Both the position numbers and the translations under genes were made by a program. From positions 62,001 through 126,000 of the forward strand of contig NZ_QMKP01000012.1 in the NCBI RefSeq assembly GCF_003287955.1: DNA of 64,000 bases, given 5' to 3'. This document shows, one piece after another, positions 33,939-42,152 of this stretch; position 1 is the stretch's first letter; each line of letters begins with the position of its first letter. Below the pieces are notes generated by a model. The model was not told the origin of the DNA and searched no databases. It saw nothing but the letters and a program-made list of their open reading frames with translations. The DNA is from Arthrobacter sp. AQ5-06 (lineage in GTDB: Bacteria; Actinomycetota; Actinomycetes; Actinomycetales; Micrococcaceae).

Positions 33939-34190
33939 ATGGCCAAGAAAAACAAAAAGACCTGGAAAGAGATGTCACCGGCGGCACGGGCGGGATTCGT
34001 GGCTATCGGGATAGGGCAGGTGGCGCTGATGTTGGCCGCCCAGCGCGACATCTCCAAGCGTCCGGCTGACCAAATTAACGGGCCAAAGGCGGCCTGGCGC
34101 GTGGCTGCCCTGATCAATTTCATCGGGCCGATGGGCTACTTCATTCTTGGGCGCAAGCGGCCCGGAGCCGGGGCCGGAGCAGTCAGATAG
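33939..34190 (+). CDS. Small membrane protein with PLDc_N-type domain
   Basis: The 83-residue product has a basic N-terminus (MAKKNKKTWKEMS) and two hydrophobic segments, FVAIGIGQVALMLAA and ALINFIGPMGYFILGRK. The second, ending Gly-Tyr-Phe-x-x-Gly-Arg-Lys, is typical of the phospholipase D nuclease N-terminal (PLDc_N) membrane family common in actinobacteria. AAGGAG lies 8 nt before ATG 33939. It stands alone; function unknown. Confidence 0.75.
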   Translation: MAKKNKKTWKEMSPAARAGFVAIGIGQVALMLAAQRDISKRPADQINGPKAAWRVAALINFIGPMGYFILGRKRPGAGAGAVR

Positions 34191-34262
34191 CACCCCAGCT
34201 GAACTGCACCCAATCAGGGACTTCGGAGCAGGCATCCAGTTTGAGCCTGTAAATTTGAACCC

Positions 34263-36509
34263 ATGACCCCAAACCCCAAGACTGCCATGCACCGCGCCCT
34301 CGGTGTCTCAAAGGAGATCGAGGACGCGGCCTGGTTTGTGCTGGGACCGGGCTTGCAGGGCAAGCCGTCGGCCCTGGACGGGAACACCCTGACGTGGACA
34401 GCCGAGGCTGCGGCCGAGCTGCTGGAACGCCTGGACCGAGGAGCCGCGGACGCCAAGGCGCCCATGATGACCAACCTCCGGCAGAACCTCGAGGACGCCT
34501 CCCGGGAGGCCAAACAGCTGGCCGTGGAGCTGCTCTTCCTGCAGTCGCTGCCCCTGGCGCACGAGGTCAAGTCGCTCAAGGTCAAGCGTGCCCGCGTGGC
34601 GGAGGCCGCGTCTTGGCTGGAGACACCGCTGGAGCCGCGGCTGGAGCTGCCCGAGGAGCTCTACAAGGGCATGACGGACCACGGTGTGATCAGGGACCGA
34701 ACCGCCGAATTCAACTGGACCATTTGGGACCATCTCAAGTGGCTCTGCCGGTTTGTGCAGCATGTGGACCAGCAGATTCCGGCAGCCATCACCAAGGCCC
34801 TGAAGGACCCGCTCAATTTCCACGAGCTCGCCGCGGGCACGGCGGGGGACCAGCCCGCCATCCGCCGCAGCATCGAGTACCTGGCGTGGCCCAGCTACTT
34901 CGAGCCCGTCGTGGCGGACGTGGAGCGGCAGGAAATCCGGGACGCCTTCGCCTCCCTGGTGGGCGGGGCCAAGGGCGACAGCGACGAAGACATCACCGCG
35001 GACATCCACCGCATCCGCCTGCACCTGGATGAACAGGCCGGCCAGCGCATCGACTGGTACGCCCGCCAGTTGGTCAGCCAGTGGCGCAAAGTCGGGGACC
35101 CCGGACGCCGCGCGTGGCTGCTGCGTACCCACAGCGACAACGCTGAACTGCTCACCGCGTGGCAGGACGAGGAGAAGGTGACGCTCGACGTCGAACATCT
35201 CCGCCACCTGGACCCCGGCGTGACCGCTGGGCTGGTGCAGCACGCGGTGGACGAGGATTACAAGCACCTGGGCTACGTAGAGCGGGAGGACACCAAAACG
35301 GCGGTGTTCGCCTTCCTCACCGTCATGAAGCCCGGCGACCTGGTCCTGTACCAGCACGCCGGCACCGTGCGGCTGGGCGTGGTGCTGGGCGAGCCCGAGC
35401 ACAACGACGACAACCGCCGTATGCGGCGCAAGGTGCGCTGGCTGGACGACGACGGCCGCGCCACCGCAGACCTGCCCCGTCACGTCCAGCGACAGCTGGC
35501 CACCTCGGGGATCGTTGTTGACGTCACCAAAGTGGTGCAGGCGCTCCAGGCGCTCGTGCCGGCCGAGGCGGAACCGGAGGACGACGACGCCGCCGCACCT
35601 GCCGCCGTCGTACCCCCTGTGCAGGAGGGCTTCCGCCCGCTGAGCCGCGACTTCGCGGATTCGCTGCACATGGACCTGGAGCCGCTGCAGGAGATCGCGG
35701 AACTGCTGGAGGAGAACCGCCAGCTGGTCCTGTACGGGCCGCCCGGAACGGGCAAGACGTACCTGGCCAAGCACCTCGCGGCGGAACTGGCCCAGGACAG
35801 CACGGACGAGCGGGTGAAGCTGGTGCAGTTCCACCCGTCGTACGCGTATGAGGACTTTTTCGAGGGCTACCGGCCGGACAAGACGGACGAGGGCCAGGTG
35901 GCCTTCAAGCTCGTGGCGGGGCCGCTGCGCCGGCTGGCCGAGGAAGCCGCCAAGCCCGGGAACGAGAAGAAGCCGTATTTCCTGATCATTGACGAGATGA
36001 ACCGCGCCAACCTGGCCAAGGTGTTCGGCGAGCTCTACTTCCTGCTGGAGTACCGCGATGACCGGATCTACTTGCAGTACAGCCCGAACGAGCCGTTTAC
36101 GCTGCCGGACAACCTGTACATCATCGGCACCATGAATACCGCGGACCGGTCCATCGCGATGATGGATGCCGCCATCCGGCGCCGGTTCGCGTTCATCGAG
36201 CTGCATCCGCAGACGGAGCCGGTGAAGGGGTCGCTGCTGCGGTTCCTGCAGGCGCGGGGCCTGGACACAACGCCGGCGCTGCTGCTTGATGCGCTCAACG
36301 CCGCAATCGACGAGTGGGACCGGGACCTGATGATCGGCCCGTCGTACTTCATGAAGACGGCAGCCCAGACGCCGACTGGGCTGCGCCGGATCTGGAAATA
36401 CGAACTGATGCCGCTGCTGGAAGAGCACTACCACGGCCAGCTGACCCGGGCGCAGCTGGAGGAGCGGTTCGGGCTTGAGCAGCTGCTGGGACGCCTTGTT
36501 ACCAGCTAA
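34263..36509 (+). CDS. McrB-type GTPase/AAA+ subunit of a type IV restriction system
   Basis: The 748-residue protein has a C-terminal McrB AAA+ motor: Walker A GPPGTGKT at 492-499, Walker B FLIIDEMNRAN at 573-583, sensor NTADRS at 625-630 and arginine-finger region RRRFAF. The first 460 residues are unusual: helical up to about 330, then a beta-rich stretch (KPGDLVLYQHAGTVRLGVVL, 357-376, and VRWLDD) that looks PUA/EVE-like and could read modified bases. McrB multimers translocate DNA for McrC. The gene overlaps mcrC by up to 35 bp. No promoter or methylase was recognised nearby. Confidence 0.88.
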   Translation: MTPNPKTAMHRALGVSKEIEDAAWFVLGPGLQGKPSALDGNTLTWTAEAAAELLERLDRGAADAKAPMMTNLRQNLEDASREAKQLAVELLFLQSLPLAHEVKSLKVKRARVAEAASWLETPLEPRLELPEELYKGMTDHGVIRDRTAEFNWTIWDHLKWLCRFVQHVDQQIPAAITKALKDPLNFHELAAGTAGDQPAIRRSIEYLAWPSYFEPVVADVERQEIRDAFASLVGGAKGDSDEDITADIHRIRLHLDEQAGQRIDWYARQLVSQWRKVGDPGRRAWLLRTHSDNAELLTAWQDEEKVTLDVEHLRHLDPGVTAGLVQHAVDEDYKHLGYVEREDTKTAVFAFLTVMKPGDLVLYQHAGTVRLGVVLGEPEHNDDNRRMRRKVRWLDDDGRATADLPRHVQRQLATSGIVVDVTKVVQALQALVPAEAEPEDDDAAAPAAVVPPVQEGFRPLSRDFADSLHMDLEPLQEIAELLEENRQLVLYGPPGTGKTYLAKHLAAELAQDSTDERVKLVQFHPSYAYEDFFEGYRPDKTDEGQVAFKLVAGPLRRLAEEAAKPGNEKKPYFLIIDEMNRANLAKVFGELYFLLEYRDDRIYLQYSPNEPFTLPDNLYIIGTMNTADRSIAMMDAAIRRRFAFIELHPQTEPVKGSLLRFLQARGLDTTPALLLDALNAAIDEWDRDLMIGPSYFMKTAAQTPTGLRRIWKYELMPLLEEHYHGQLTRAQLEERFGLEQLLGRLVTS

Positions 36510-37869
36510 GCCAACCCACACTCCCGCGCACGGCGGCCCTGTGCACGGCGGTGCCGCGTTGGGTGGCGCCGCGTTGAGTGGCGCGGTGCACGGCGGAGCA
36601 GCGCAGCGCGGCCGCGGCCCGACAGCGCGCCACCTGGTCCTCGACGAGCTGTCCAAAGGCACCGTGGAACGCCTTGATGCGGCCAGCGCGGCCTTCGTGA
36701 ACGCCAGCGGGCTGGCCAAGGCCTCCCCGATGGGCATGGGTTTGTATCGGATTGAGCCCGCGGGCAAGGTGGGGTCGGTGCGCACGGCCACCCTGCAGCT
36801 GGATGTGCGCCCCAAGGACCGGCTGGGACTGAGCCGGCTGCTCTTCCTCCTCGGCTACGCCGGCAACCAGGGCTTCCGGCCGGATTCCGTGGCCGCCTCC
36901 GAGGACCGCGAACTCTGGAGCGCGTTGGCCGAATCCCTCGCCCAACTGGCAGAGCGTGCTTTGGGACGAGGGGTGTTGCAGGGCTACCTGACCGTTGATG
37001 AGTCTCTCCGCACGGTCAAGGGCCGCATCCGGATTTCCGACCAGATCTCCCGGCGCCCCGGCATGCTGGTGCCGCTGGAAGTGTCCTATGACGAGTTCAC
37101 CGAGGACATCGCCGAAAACCGGATCCTGCGCGCCGCGCTGGAGCGGATGGGCCAGGTGCCGCGGGTCCGCCCCGAAGTGCTGAGCCGCCTGCGGCAGCTG
37201 AAGGGAAAGCTCGACGCCGTCACCCGCCTTAGGGCCGGCGCGCCCCTGCCGCCGTGGACCCCGAGCCGGATGAACGTCCGCTACCAGTCGGTGCTGCGCC
37301 TCGCTGAGCTGATCCTGCGGAATGCCTCGGCCGAGGCTGGGGAGGGGAAGCAGCAGACGGCATCGTTTGTGGTGGACATGGGCCAGGTGTTTGAGGATTT
37401 TGTGGGCACGGCGCTCCGCGAGGCCTTGGCGGCGTATCCGGGGGAGATTCGGCTGCAGTACAACGCGCTCCTCAGCGAAGCTGTCCATGATGCCGACCGG
37501 CTCTCCGTGCGCCCGGACGCCGTGCACTTGCTGGGCGGACGCCCCGTGGGGGTCTACAACGCAAAGTACAAGGCCGCCACTGACCTGGGCGCATCCCTGA
37601 CTGCCGACCACTACGAGATGCTCGCCCACTGCACCGCACTGGGTGTGCCCACCGCGTGGCTGATCTATGCGGGGGCGGGCGAGATGAAACTGCGGCGGAT
37701 CCTGAACACTGACATCGACGTTGTTGAGTTCCCGCTGGATCTGTCGCTGCCGCCGTCGGACATCCTGGCAGCGGTGGCGGACCTGGCGCGGCAGTCCTGG
37801 GGTGAAGTGGTCCGGGCTGCCCGCGCGGGACAACCAGCGGACGAACCTAGACCGGCACCCGGAACGTAA
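36475..37869 (+). CDS. McrC-type nuclease subunit, apparent active-site substitution
   Basis: Up to 464 residues from TTG 36475; GTG 36541 and GTG 36586 are alternative starts in a His/Gly/Ala-rich repetitive leader, and the conserved part begins near VLDELSKGT. McrC supplies the PD-(D/E)xK nuclease of the McrBC complex. Family landmarks are QVFEDFVGTALREAL, SVRPDAVHLLGG with D348, and VYNAKYKA (361-367). In relatives the last motif is normally D-A-K; here N362 replaces the Asp (codon AAC). The 3' end overlaps the convergent kinase gene by 23 bp. Either the nuclease is impaired or metal binding differs. Confidence 0.85.
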   Translation: MSSCWDALLPAKPTHTPAHGGPVHGGAALGGAALSGAVHGGAAQRGRGPTARHLVLDELSKGTVERLDAASAAFVNASGLAKASPMGMGLYRIEPAGKVGSVRTATLQLDVRPKDRLGLSRLLFLLGYAGNQGFRPDSVAASEDRELWSALAESLAQLAERALGRGVLQGYLTVDESLRTVKGRIRISDQISRRPGMLVPLEVSYDEFTEDIAENRILRAALERMGQVPRVRPEVLSRLRQLKGKLDAVTRLRAGAPLPPWTPSRMNVRYQSVLRLAELILRNASAEAGEGKQQTASFVVDMGQVFEDFVGTALREALAAYPGEIRLQYNALLSEAVHDADRLSVRPDAVHLLGGRPVGVYNAKYKAATDLGASLTADHYEMLAHCTALGVPTAWLIYAGAGEMKLRRILNTDIDVVEFPLDLSLPPSDILAAVADLARQSWGEVVRAARAGQPADEPRPAPGT

Positions 37870-39502
37870 ACGTGGTGCCCTGGCCCAGCTGGCTTTCCAC
37901 TTGGATGGTTCCGCCGTGGGCCTCCACGATGGCCTTGCTGATGGGCAGGCCCAGGCCCACGCCGGGAATGGCTGTCCGGCGGACGTTGCTGGTCCGGAAA
38001 AACTTGGCGAACACGTGGGCCTGGTCGTTGGCGCTCATGCCCATGCCCGTATCGCTGACTCGGCAGGCGAGGTGGCCGCCGTCGTGCTCCAACGACACCA
38101 CCACGTTGCCGCCGTCGGGCGAGTATTTGATCGCGTTGGAGACCAGGTTGTCCAGCACCTGGGAGATGCGGGGGCCGTCCACGTGGGCCTCTAGCTTGGC
38201 TGGTGTTTCGGCTTTCAACGCCACGCGGGAGGCATCAGCCCGGGGCATCGCGGCGGACACGCTGGCGCGGACCAGTTCGGCGACGTCGACGGCGTGCGGC
38301 GTCACGATCAGTTGCCCGTTCCTGCTGGCGAGGAGGTCAGACACCAAGGTGAGAAGGCGTTCTGAATTGCGCCTGATGATGTTCAGCGGTTCCAGTTGGT
38401 CGTTGCCGGGGTCGTCCTCCAGGAGAAGTTCCACGTAGCCCAGGATGGAGGTCAGGGGAGTCCTGAATTCATGGGACACGCTGGAGACGAATTCATCTTT
38501 GGCGGCCAGGGCGTCCACCAGGTCGGTCACATCACTGAAAACGATCACCGAGCCGGCGAATTTCCCGTCCGGGTCCGTCATGGCCCGGGCACTTGTGGTG
38601 ATGGCCCGCTGTTCCTTGCCTGCGCCCAGCCAGACGAGGTAATCCGTGAACGTCTCGCCCAGGACAGCCCTGCGCACGGGGCGGTCCTCCACCGGGACAG
38701 GGGTGGTATGGTCTGCGGCGAAGACCAGCAGCTGGGACTCGTTGGGATCGTCGATGTCCTTCGGGCTGGCCAATTCGTGGTTGGCGCGTTGTTTCCGGTT
38801 CATCAGGATGTCGTGGCCGTCTGCGTCGACGGCGAGGACGCCCAAGTGCACGGTGTCAAGAACGGAGTTGAGCAAGGCTTCCTGCCGCCTGGTGCTGCGC
38901 AGGCTGGCTTGGAGCTGCCCGTCCTTCTCTTCCAGGATCCGCTGCTGCCGCGTCATGCTCAGGGTCAGCACACTGACTGATACACCGATTCCCAGCATCA
39001 TGACGGGGACGAGGAGGGGCTTGGCCAGGCCGGGGCCGGACACGTCGCCCCGAATTAGGAGCGGAACCCAGATGATGGCCAATGGCCCGAAGAAGGATAC
39101 CCAAAGCGCGGCCCGGGGGTAATAGCCTGAGGCACACAGCCAGATGACGGGGAAGACCGCCAACAGGCTGATCCCGGCCAGGCTTTCCTGTCCGCCCTCC
39201 CTGCCCACGGCGATGGAGACAAAGTCTAAGAGTGGGATGAACAGGAAGCTGGTGTAGGGCAGGCGGTCCCACGGCACCAGGTAGCACAGGGCCATGATGG
39301 CCAGCTGGGAAACGAGGAAGGCCACAAAAAGCGGGTTGTCCATGGTCCCCGGGAAGAACGCCCACATGAGGAACGCCGTAAGGAGGGTAGTGACGAACAA
39401 CGGCGTCTGGCTGAGGACAACCCTGTCCGTCAGCCGGTATTCATGGAATTGCCGCCGGAAAAACCTGAGGCGACCCGTGGCCCACTTTACGGGTTCACTC
39501 AT
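37847..39502 (-). CDS. Membrane-bound sensor histidine kinase
   Basis: The 551-residue kinase has about six membrane segments (residues 30-185), a short coiled coil, a PAS-like domain (about 205-330), and the catalytic core: H-box SHEFRTPLTSI with H344, N-box DNLVSNAIKYSP, D-box DTGMGM near 484 and GVGLGLP near 514. It is divergent from the OmpR regulator at 39611, its probable partner. The N-terminal membrane part, without a large extracellular loop, suggests sensing within the membrane or of internal signals through PAS. The signal is unknown. Confidence 0.93.
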   Translation of the reverse strand: MSEPVKWATGRLRFFRRQFHEYRLTDRVVLSQTPLFVTTLLTAFLMWAFFPGTMDNPLFVAFLVSQLAIMALCYLVPWDRLPYTSFLFIPLLDFVSIAVGREGGQESLAGISLLAVFPVIWLCASGYYPRAALWVSFFGPLAIIWVPLLIRGDVSGPGLAKPLLVPVMMLGIGVSVSVLTLSMTRQQRILEEKDGQLQASLRSTRRQEALLNSVLDTVHLGVLAVDADGHDILMNRKQRANHELASPKDIDDPNESQLLVFAADHTTPVPVEDRPVRRAVLGETFTDYLVWLGAGKEQRAITTSARAMTDPDGKFAGSVIVFSDVTDLVDALAAKDEFVSSVSHEFRTPLTSILGYVELLLEDDPGNDQLEPLNIIRRNSERLLTLVSDLLASRNGQLIVTPHAVDVAELVRASVSAAMPRADASRVALKAETPAKLEAHVDGPRISQVLDNLVSNAIKYSPDGGNVVVSLEHDGGHLACRVSDTGMGMSANDQAHVFAKFFRTSNVRRTAIPGVGLGLPISKAIVEAHGGTIQVESQLGQGTTFTFRVPV

Positions 39503-39563
39503 GAACGTCGGCGTGAAGTGGGAGGATAGGGGAATGCATACCAGCAGGATATCGGCAGCGGGC

Positions 39564-39569
39564 TATACT
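39564..39569 (+). promoter_or_regulatory. Candidate -10 box of the response regulator gene
   Basis: TATACT lies 42 bp before the ATG in the 108-bp divergent region between kinase and regulator genes. No good -35 box is seen at 17 bp. GAGGGG precedes the ATG. Confidence 0.35.
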
Positions 39570-39610
39570 TCTCACGTTGTCAAGCTGGCTGAGGGGGCTG
39601 AGGGGCTGGT

Positions 39611-40381
39611 ATGAGTGAAGCACGAGTGGGTCTTGTCATCGAGGATGATCAGGATATCCGGGAGTTGGTACGCACGGTCCTGACGCAGGCGGGTTTTGAC
39701 GTCACCGTGGCGGGCAGCGGCTCCGAAGGGGTTAAGGCTGCCAGAACCTTGAATCCTGACGTCATAACGCTTGATTTAGGGCTGCCGGATATCGACGGGT
39801 TCGAGGTCTCCCGCCAGATCCGCGAGTTCTCGGATGCCTACATCGTGATGCTCACCGCTCGGGCTGAAGAACTTGATACTTTGATCGGTCTCGAGTCCGG
39901 TGCTGACGACTACCTCACCAAGCCCTTCCGCCCCCGCGAACTCCGCGCGCGGATCGCGGCGATGATGCGCCGTCCCCGGTCGCTTCCGGACGCGGGGGAG
40001 AGCGCTCCCGTTTCTGATCGCCCGGCGGACGCTGCTACTGGCAGTGGAAAAGGTCATTACAGCCACAATGGATTGGATCTGAGTTACGCCTCACGGTCGG
40101 TCAGTGTGGACGGCCAGGAGCTGAACCTGACCCGGACCGAGTTCGAACTCCTGTATGCCCTGCTCGAGGCGGGACGGACTGTCCGGACCAAATCGGATTT
40201 GGTGCGTCGGCTCCGGGACGAGGATTACGACGTCGGAAGTTACATCAGCGAAGCGGATGAACGGTCAGTGGAGGTGCACATGGGCAACCTCCGGAAGAAA
40301 CTTGGTGATTCACCGCAGCAACCCCGCTGGCTGCAGACGGTCCGAGGTGTAGGTTACCGGTTGGCGCCTGGCGGGCGCTGA
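39611..40381 (+). CDS. OmpR/PhoB-family response regulator
   Basis: The 256-residue protein has a receiver domain with acidic pocket EDDQ (11-14), phospho-acceptor D55 in ITLDLGLPDIDG, T82 and K104 (TKPF), then a linker of about 30 residues and a C-terminal winged-helix DNA-binding domain (LNLTRTEFELLYALLEAG, and EVHMGNLRKKLGD before TVRGVGYRL). It is divergent from the kinase at 37847-39502 and convergent with the Hpt-like gene, whose end it overlaps by 28 bp. Targets are unknown. Confidence 0.94.
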   Translation: MSEARVGLVIEDDQDIRELVRTVLTQAGFDVTVAGSGSEGVKAARTLNPDVITLDLGLPDIDGFEVSRQIREFSDAYIVMLTARAEELDTLIGLESGADDYLTKPFRPRELRARIAAMMRRPRSLPDAGESAPVSDRPADAATGSGKGHYSHNGLDLSYASRSVSVDGQELNLTRTEFELLYALLEAGRTVRTKSDLVRRLRDEDYDVGSYISEADERSVEVHMGNLRKKLGDSPQQPRWLQTVRGVGYRLAPGGR

Positions 40382-40764
40382 GCCTGGAGCCTGTGCAGGG
40401 TCTGGCGGCTGCACTGGTTGATCGGCCGGAGGTAGTTGACGGCCAGCCGCGGCAGTGCCACGGACGGCTCTGCACGCGGTGACTCTTCCCGGATGGAACG
40501 TTCAAGGTCCATGGCCAGCCCCGCCAGCCGTTCGGCGCCCACCATCTGGCTCGACGTCTTGAGGCTCAGGATCGCATCCACGGCCCCGTCCAGGTCTCCG
40601 GTGGTCAGGGCGAGCCGCAGCTTGCCGATCCGCGACGGCAGGCAGTCGATGAAATTTCCCACGAAAACGCTGCAGTAGCCCTCGTCCTCGTCGAGTTCTA
40701 CCCGCAGCCGGTCAAGGACGGAAGGATCTACCAAGGGGCGCCCTGCGTCATCGGTTGGAGCCAT
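40354..40764 (-). CDS. Hpt-domain-like protein lacking the phospho-acceptor histidine
   Basis: From ATG 40764 the product has 136 residues. The segment AILSLKTSSQMVGAERLAGL aligns with the Hpt motif A-x-H-T/S-L-K-x-S-S-x-x-x-G-A, but the His position is Leu66. The rest (FVGNFIDCLPSRIGKLRLAL) fits the four-helix Hpt bundle. It cannot take part in a normal phosphorelay and may instead dock to the receiver of the adjacent regulator. The frame is open to 40920 but the added part looks non-coding; the start is the least certain point. Gap 40765-41025 shows only repeated TTACCGGGCG words. Confidence 0.65.
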   Translation of the reverse strand: MAPTDDAGRPLVDPSVLDRLRVELDEDEGYCSVFVGNFIDCLPSRIGKLRLALTTGDLDGAVDAILSLKTSSQMVGAERLAGLAMDLERSIREESPRAEPSVALPRLAVNYLRPINQCSRQTLHRLQAQRPPGANR

Positions 40765-41025
40765 TTCCGTCCGTTCCGCTCGCGTCTCCCGCCCCGATAG
40801 GTTGCGGTGACTTGGGTTTCTGTCCACTTTCAGCGTAAATCTGTTCCCTTGAGATGCAGCCGTTCGGGACAAGGACTGCGGGATTCCTGAGGAGACTGCG
40901 GGTTTTTCATAGGAGTTCATCTTTGCGGGCGCCGATCAATTCGGGAGGGGGCAAAGGCTCAAGATTGGCTCAAGTTCTGGCTGGCGTTTCCTGCCGTGTG
41001 TTACCGGGCGCCTGTTTGCCGCCTG

Positions 41026-41466
41026 TTACCGGGCGTCTGCTTGCCGGGCGCCGAGGAACTCCACCAGGTGGGCTTCGAGGGCGGAGCCGTCCTTCAACTC
41101 GCACTCCCACACGGTGAGTACCTCCCAGCCGGCGTCCATCAACTGTTGGCGCTGGTCGGCGTCGCGGTTTTTGGTGCGGGTGCGCTTGGCCTCCCAGAAG
41201 GCGGCGTTCGCTTTGGGGGCGTGCTGGCCTACCCGGCAGTCGTGGAAGTGCCAGAAGCAGCCGTTGATGAAGATGACCTTCCGCCGGCCTGCGAATACCA
41301 TGTCCGGGCGGCCTGGCAGGCGGCTGTTACCTGCCCTGCCGTGCAGACGGTAGCGGTAGCCCTTGGCGTGGAGGAGGCGGCGCACCAGCAGTTCCGGCTT
41401 GGTGTTCTTGCCCCTGATGCGGGACATGTTCCAGCTGCGTTGCTCGGGAGTGAGCCTGTCCGCCAT
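41026..41466 (-). CDS. vsr: Very short patch repair (Vsr) endonuclease
   Basis: The 146-residue product has the Vsr signature through its length: RSWNMSRIRGKNTKPELLVR, KGYRYRLHGR, LPGRPDMVFAGRRKVIFING and CFWHFHDC, with catalytic Asp in RPDMV and the zinc Cys/His set. Vsr nicks T-G mismatches that arise from deaminated 5-methylcytosine. Its usual partner, a cytosine-5 methylase, is not in the window; an McrBC-type system lies 3 kb upstream. The ATG at 41466 is the only plausible start. Confidence 0.95.
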   Translation of the reverse strand: MADRLTPEQRSWNMSRIRGKNTKPELLVRRLLHAKGYRYRLHGRAGNSRLPGRPDMVFAGRRKVIFINGCFWHFHDCRVGQHAPKANAAFWEAKRTRTKNRDADQRQQLMDAGWEVLTVWECELKDGSALEAHLVEFLGARQADAR

Positions 41467-41485
41467 GATTCCAGTCCAGGAGCTC

Positions 41486-41920
41486 CTAGATTTCGCGCTC
41501 CGGCTGGTCGCCCAGCTCGAAATGGCGGCCGCTGACGGCCGTGGGCACGATCTCCACGTAGAAATCCTTCAGCGTCGGCACCCAGGATTTCAGGCCCAGC
41601 TCTTCGACGGCGGCGAGCTCCGTTGAGTTGGTCAGGACGCGCGCCGTTCCCCGGAGCACTACCGACCAGGCCTCATCTGAGAGGATGCCGTCCGTTTCAA
41701 GCAGCACCCTGGAGTTGATGGTGAGCTGGGCCAGCTTGTTGCCGGGCGCGGTGCGGAGGTAGATCTTCCGGTCCGAGGAGAGGTAGTTGACGGGAAAAAT
41801 GTCCGGTTCGCCGGCCACAGAGACCACCAGCCGGCCGTGCCTTGTGGCGTCTAGGAGTTTCCAGGACTGCTCGTCGTCGAGCTCGAGAACGGGGTTGCCA
41901 TCTGTGTGGGTAAACATCAT
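41486..41920 (-). CDS. Pyridoxamine 5'-phosphate oxidase-like flavin-binding protein
   Basis: The 144-residue split-barrel protein (LLDATRHGRLVVSVAGEPDI, FPVNYLSSDRKIYLRTAPGN) is of the Pyridox_ox_2/NimA-like group that binds FMN or F420. It likely reduces small molecules; no specific function can be given. ATG 41920 is preferred, with GAAGG nine bases upstream; ATG 41929 sits directly on that site. Gap 41921-42152 contains no further gene that I can support. Confidence 0.85.
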   Translation of the reverse strand: MMFTHTDGNPVLELDDEQSWKLLDATRHGRLVVSVAGEPDIFPVNYLSSDRKIYLRTAPGNKLAQLTINSRVLLETDGILSDEAWSVVLRGTARVLTNSTELAAVEELGLKSWVPTLKDFYVEIVPTAVSGRHFELGDQPEREI

Positions 41921-42152
41921 GAAGCCCATCCTTCTACAACCGGTAGAAGAATTCTAGGGGTGTGGGTGGGAATTCCCTGCCCAGGGGATGAAAGAGGCGA
42001 TTGTTCGTGTGACTTTTTATTGGTCCCCGGCGGTGGTAGAACCGATGGCGGGTGGCTGTGGATAACTTTCATCGCTCAAATGTGTCCTGGGCTACCCTTA
42101 AGGTCATTGTTCGGAGCGAAGCGTCTTGAAACTATCGGGGGATTAGCTGCCC

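Noticed and set aside
34308..36815. 835-codon minus-strand open frame opposite mcrB
   Set aside because: Antisense shadow; the plus-strand McrB motifs are unmistakable.
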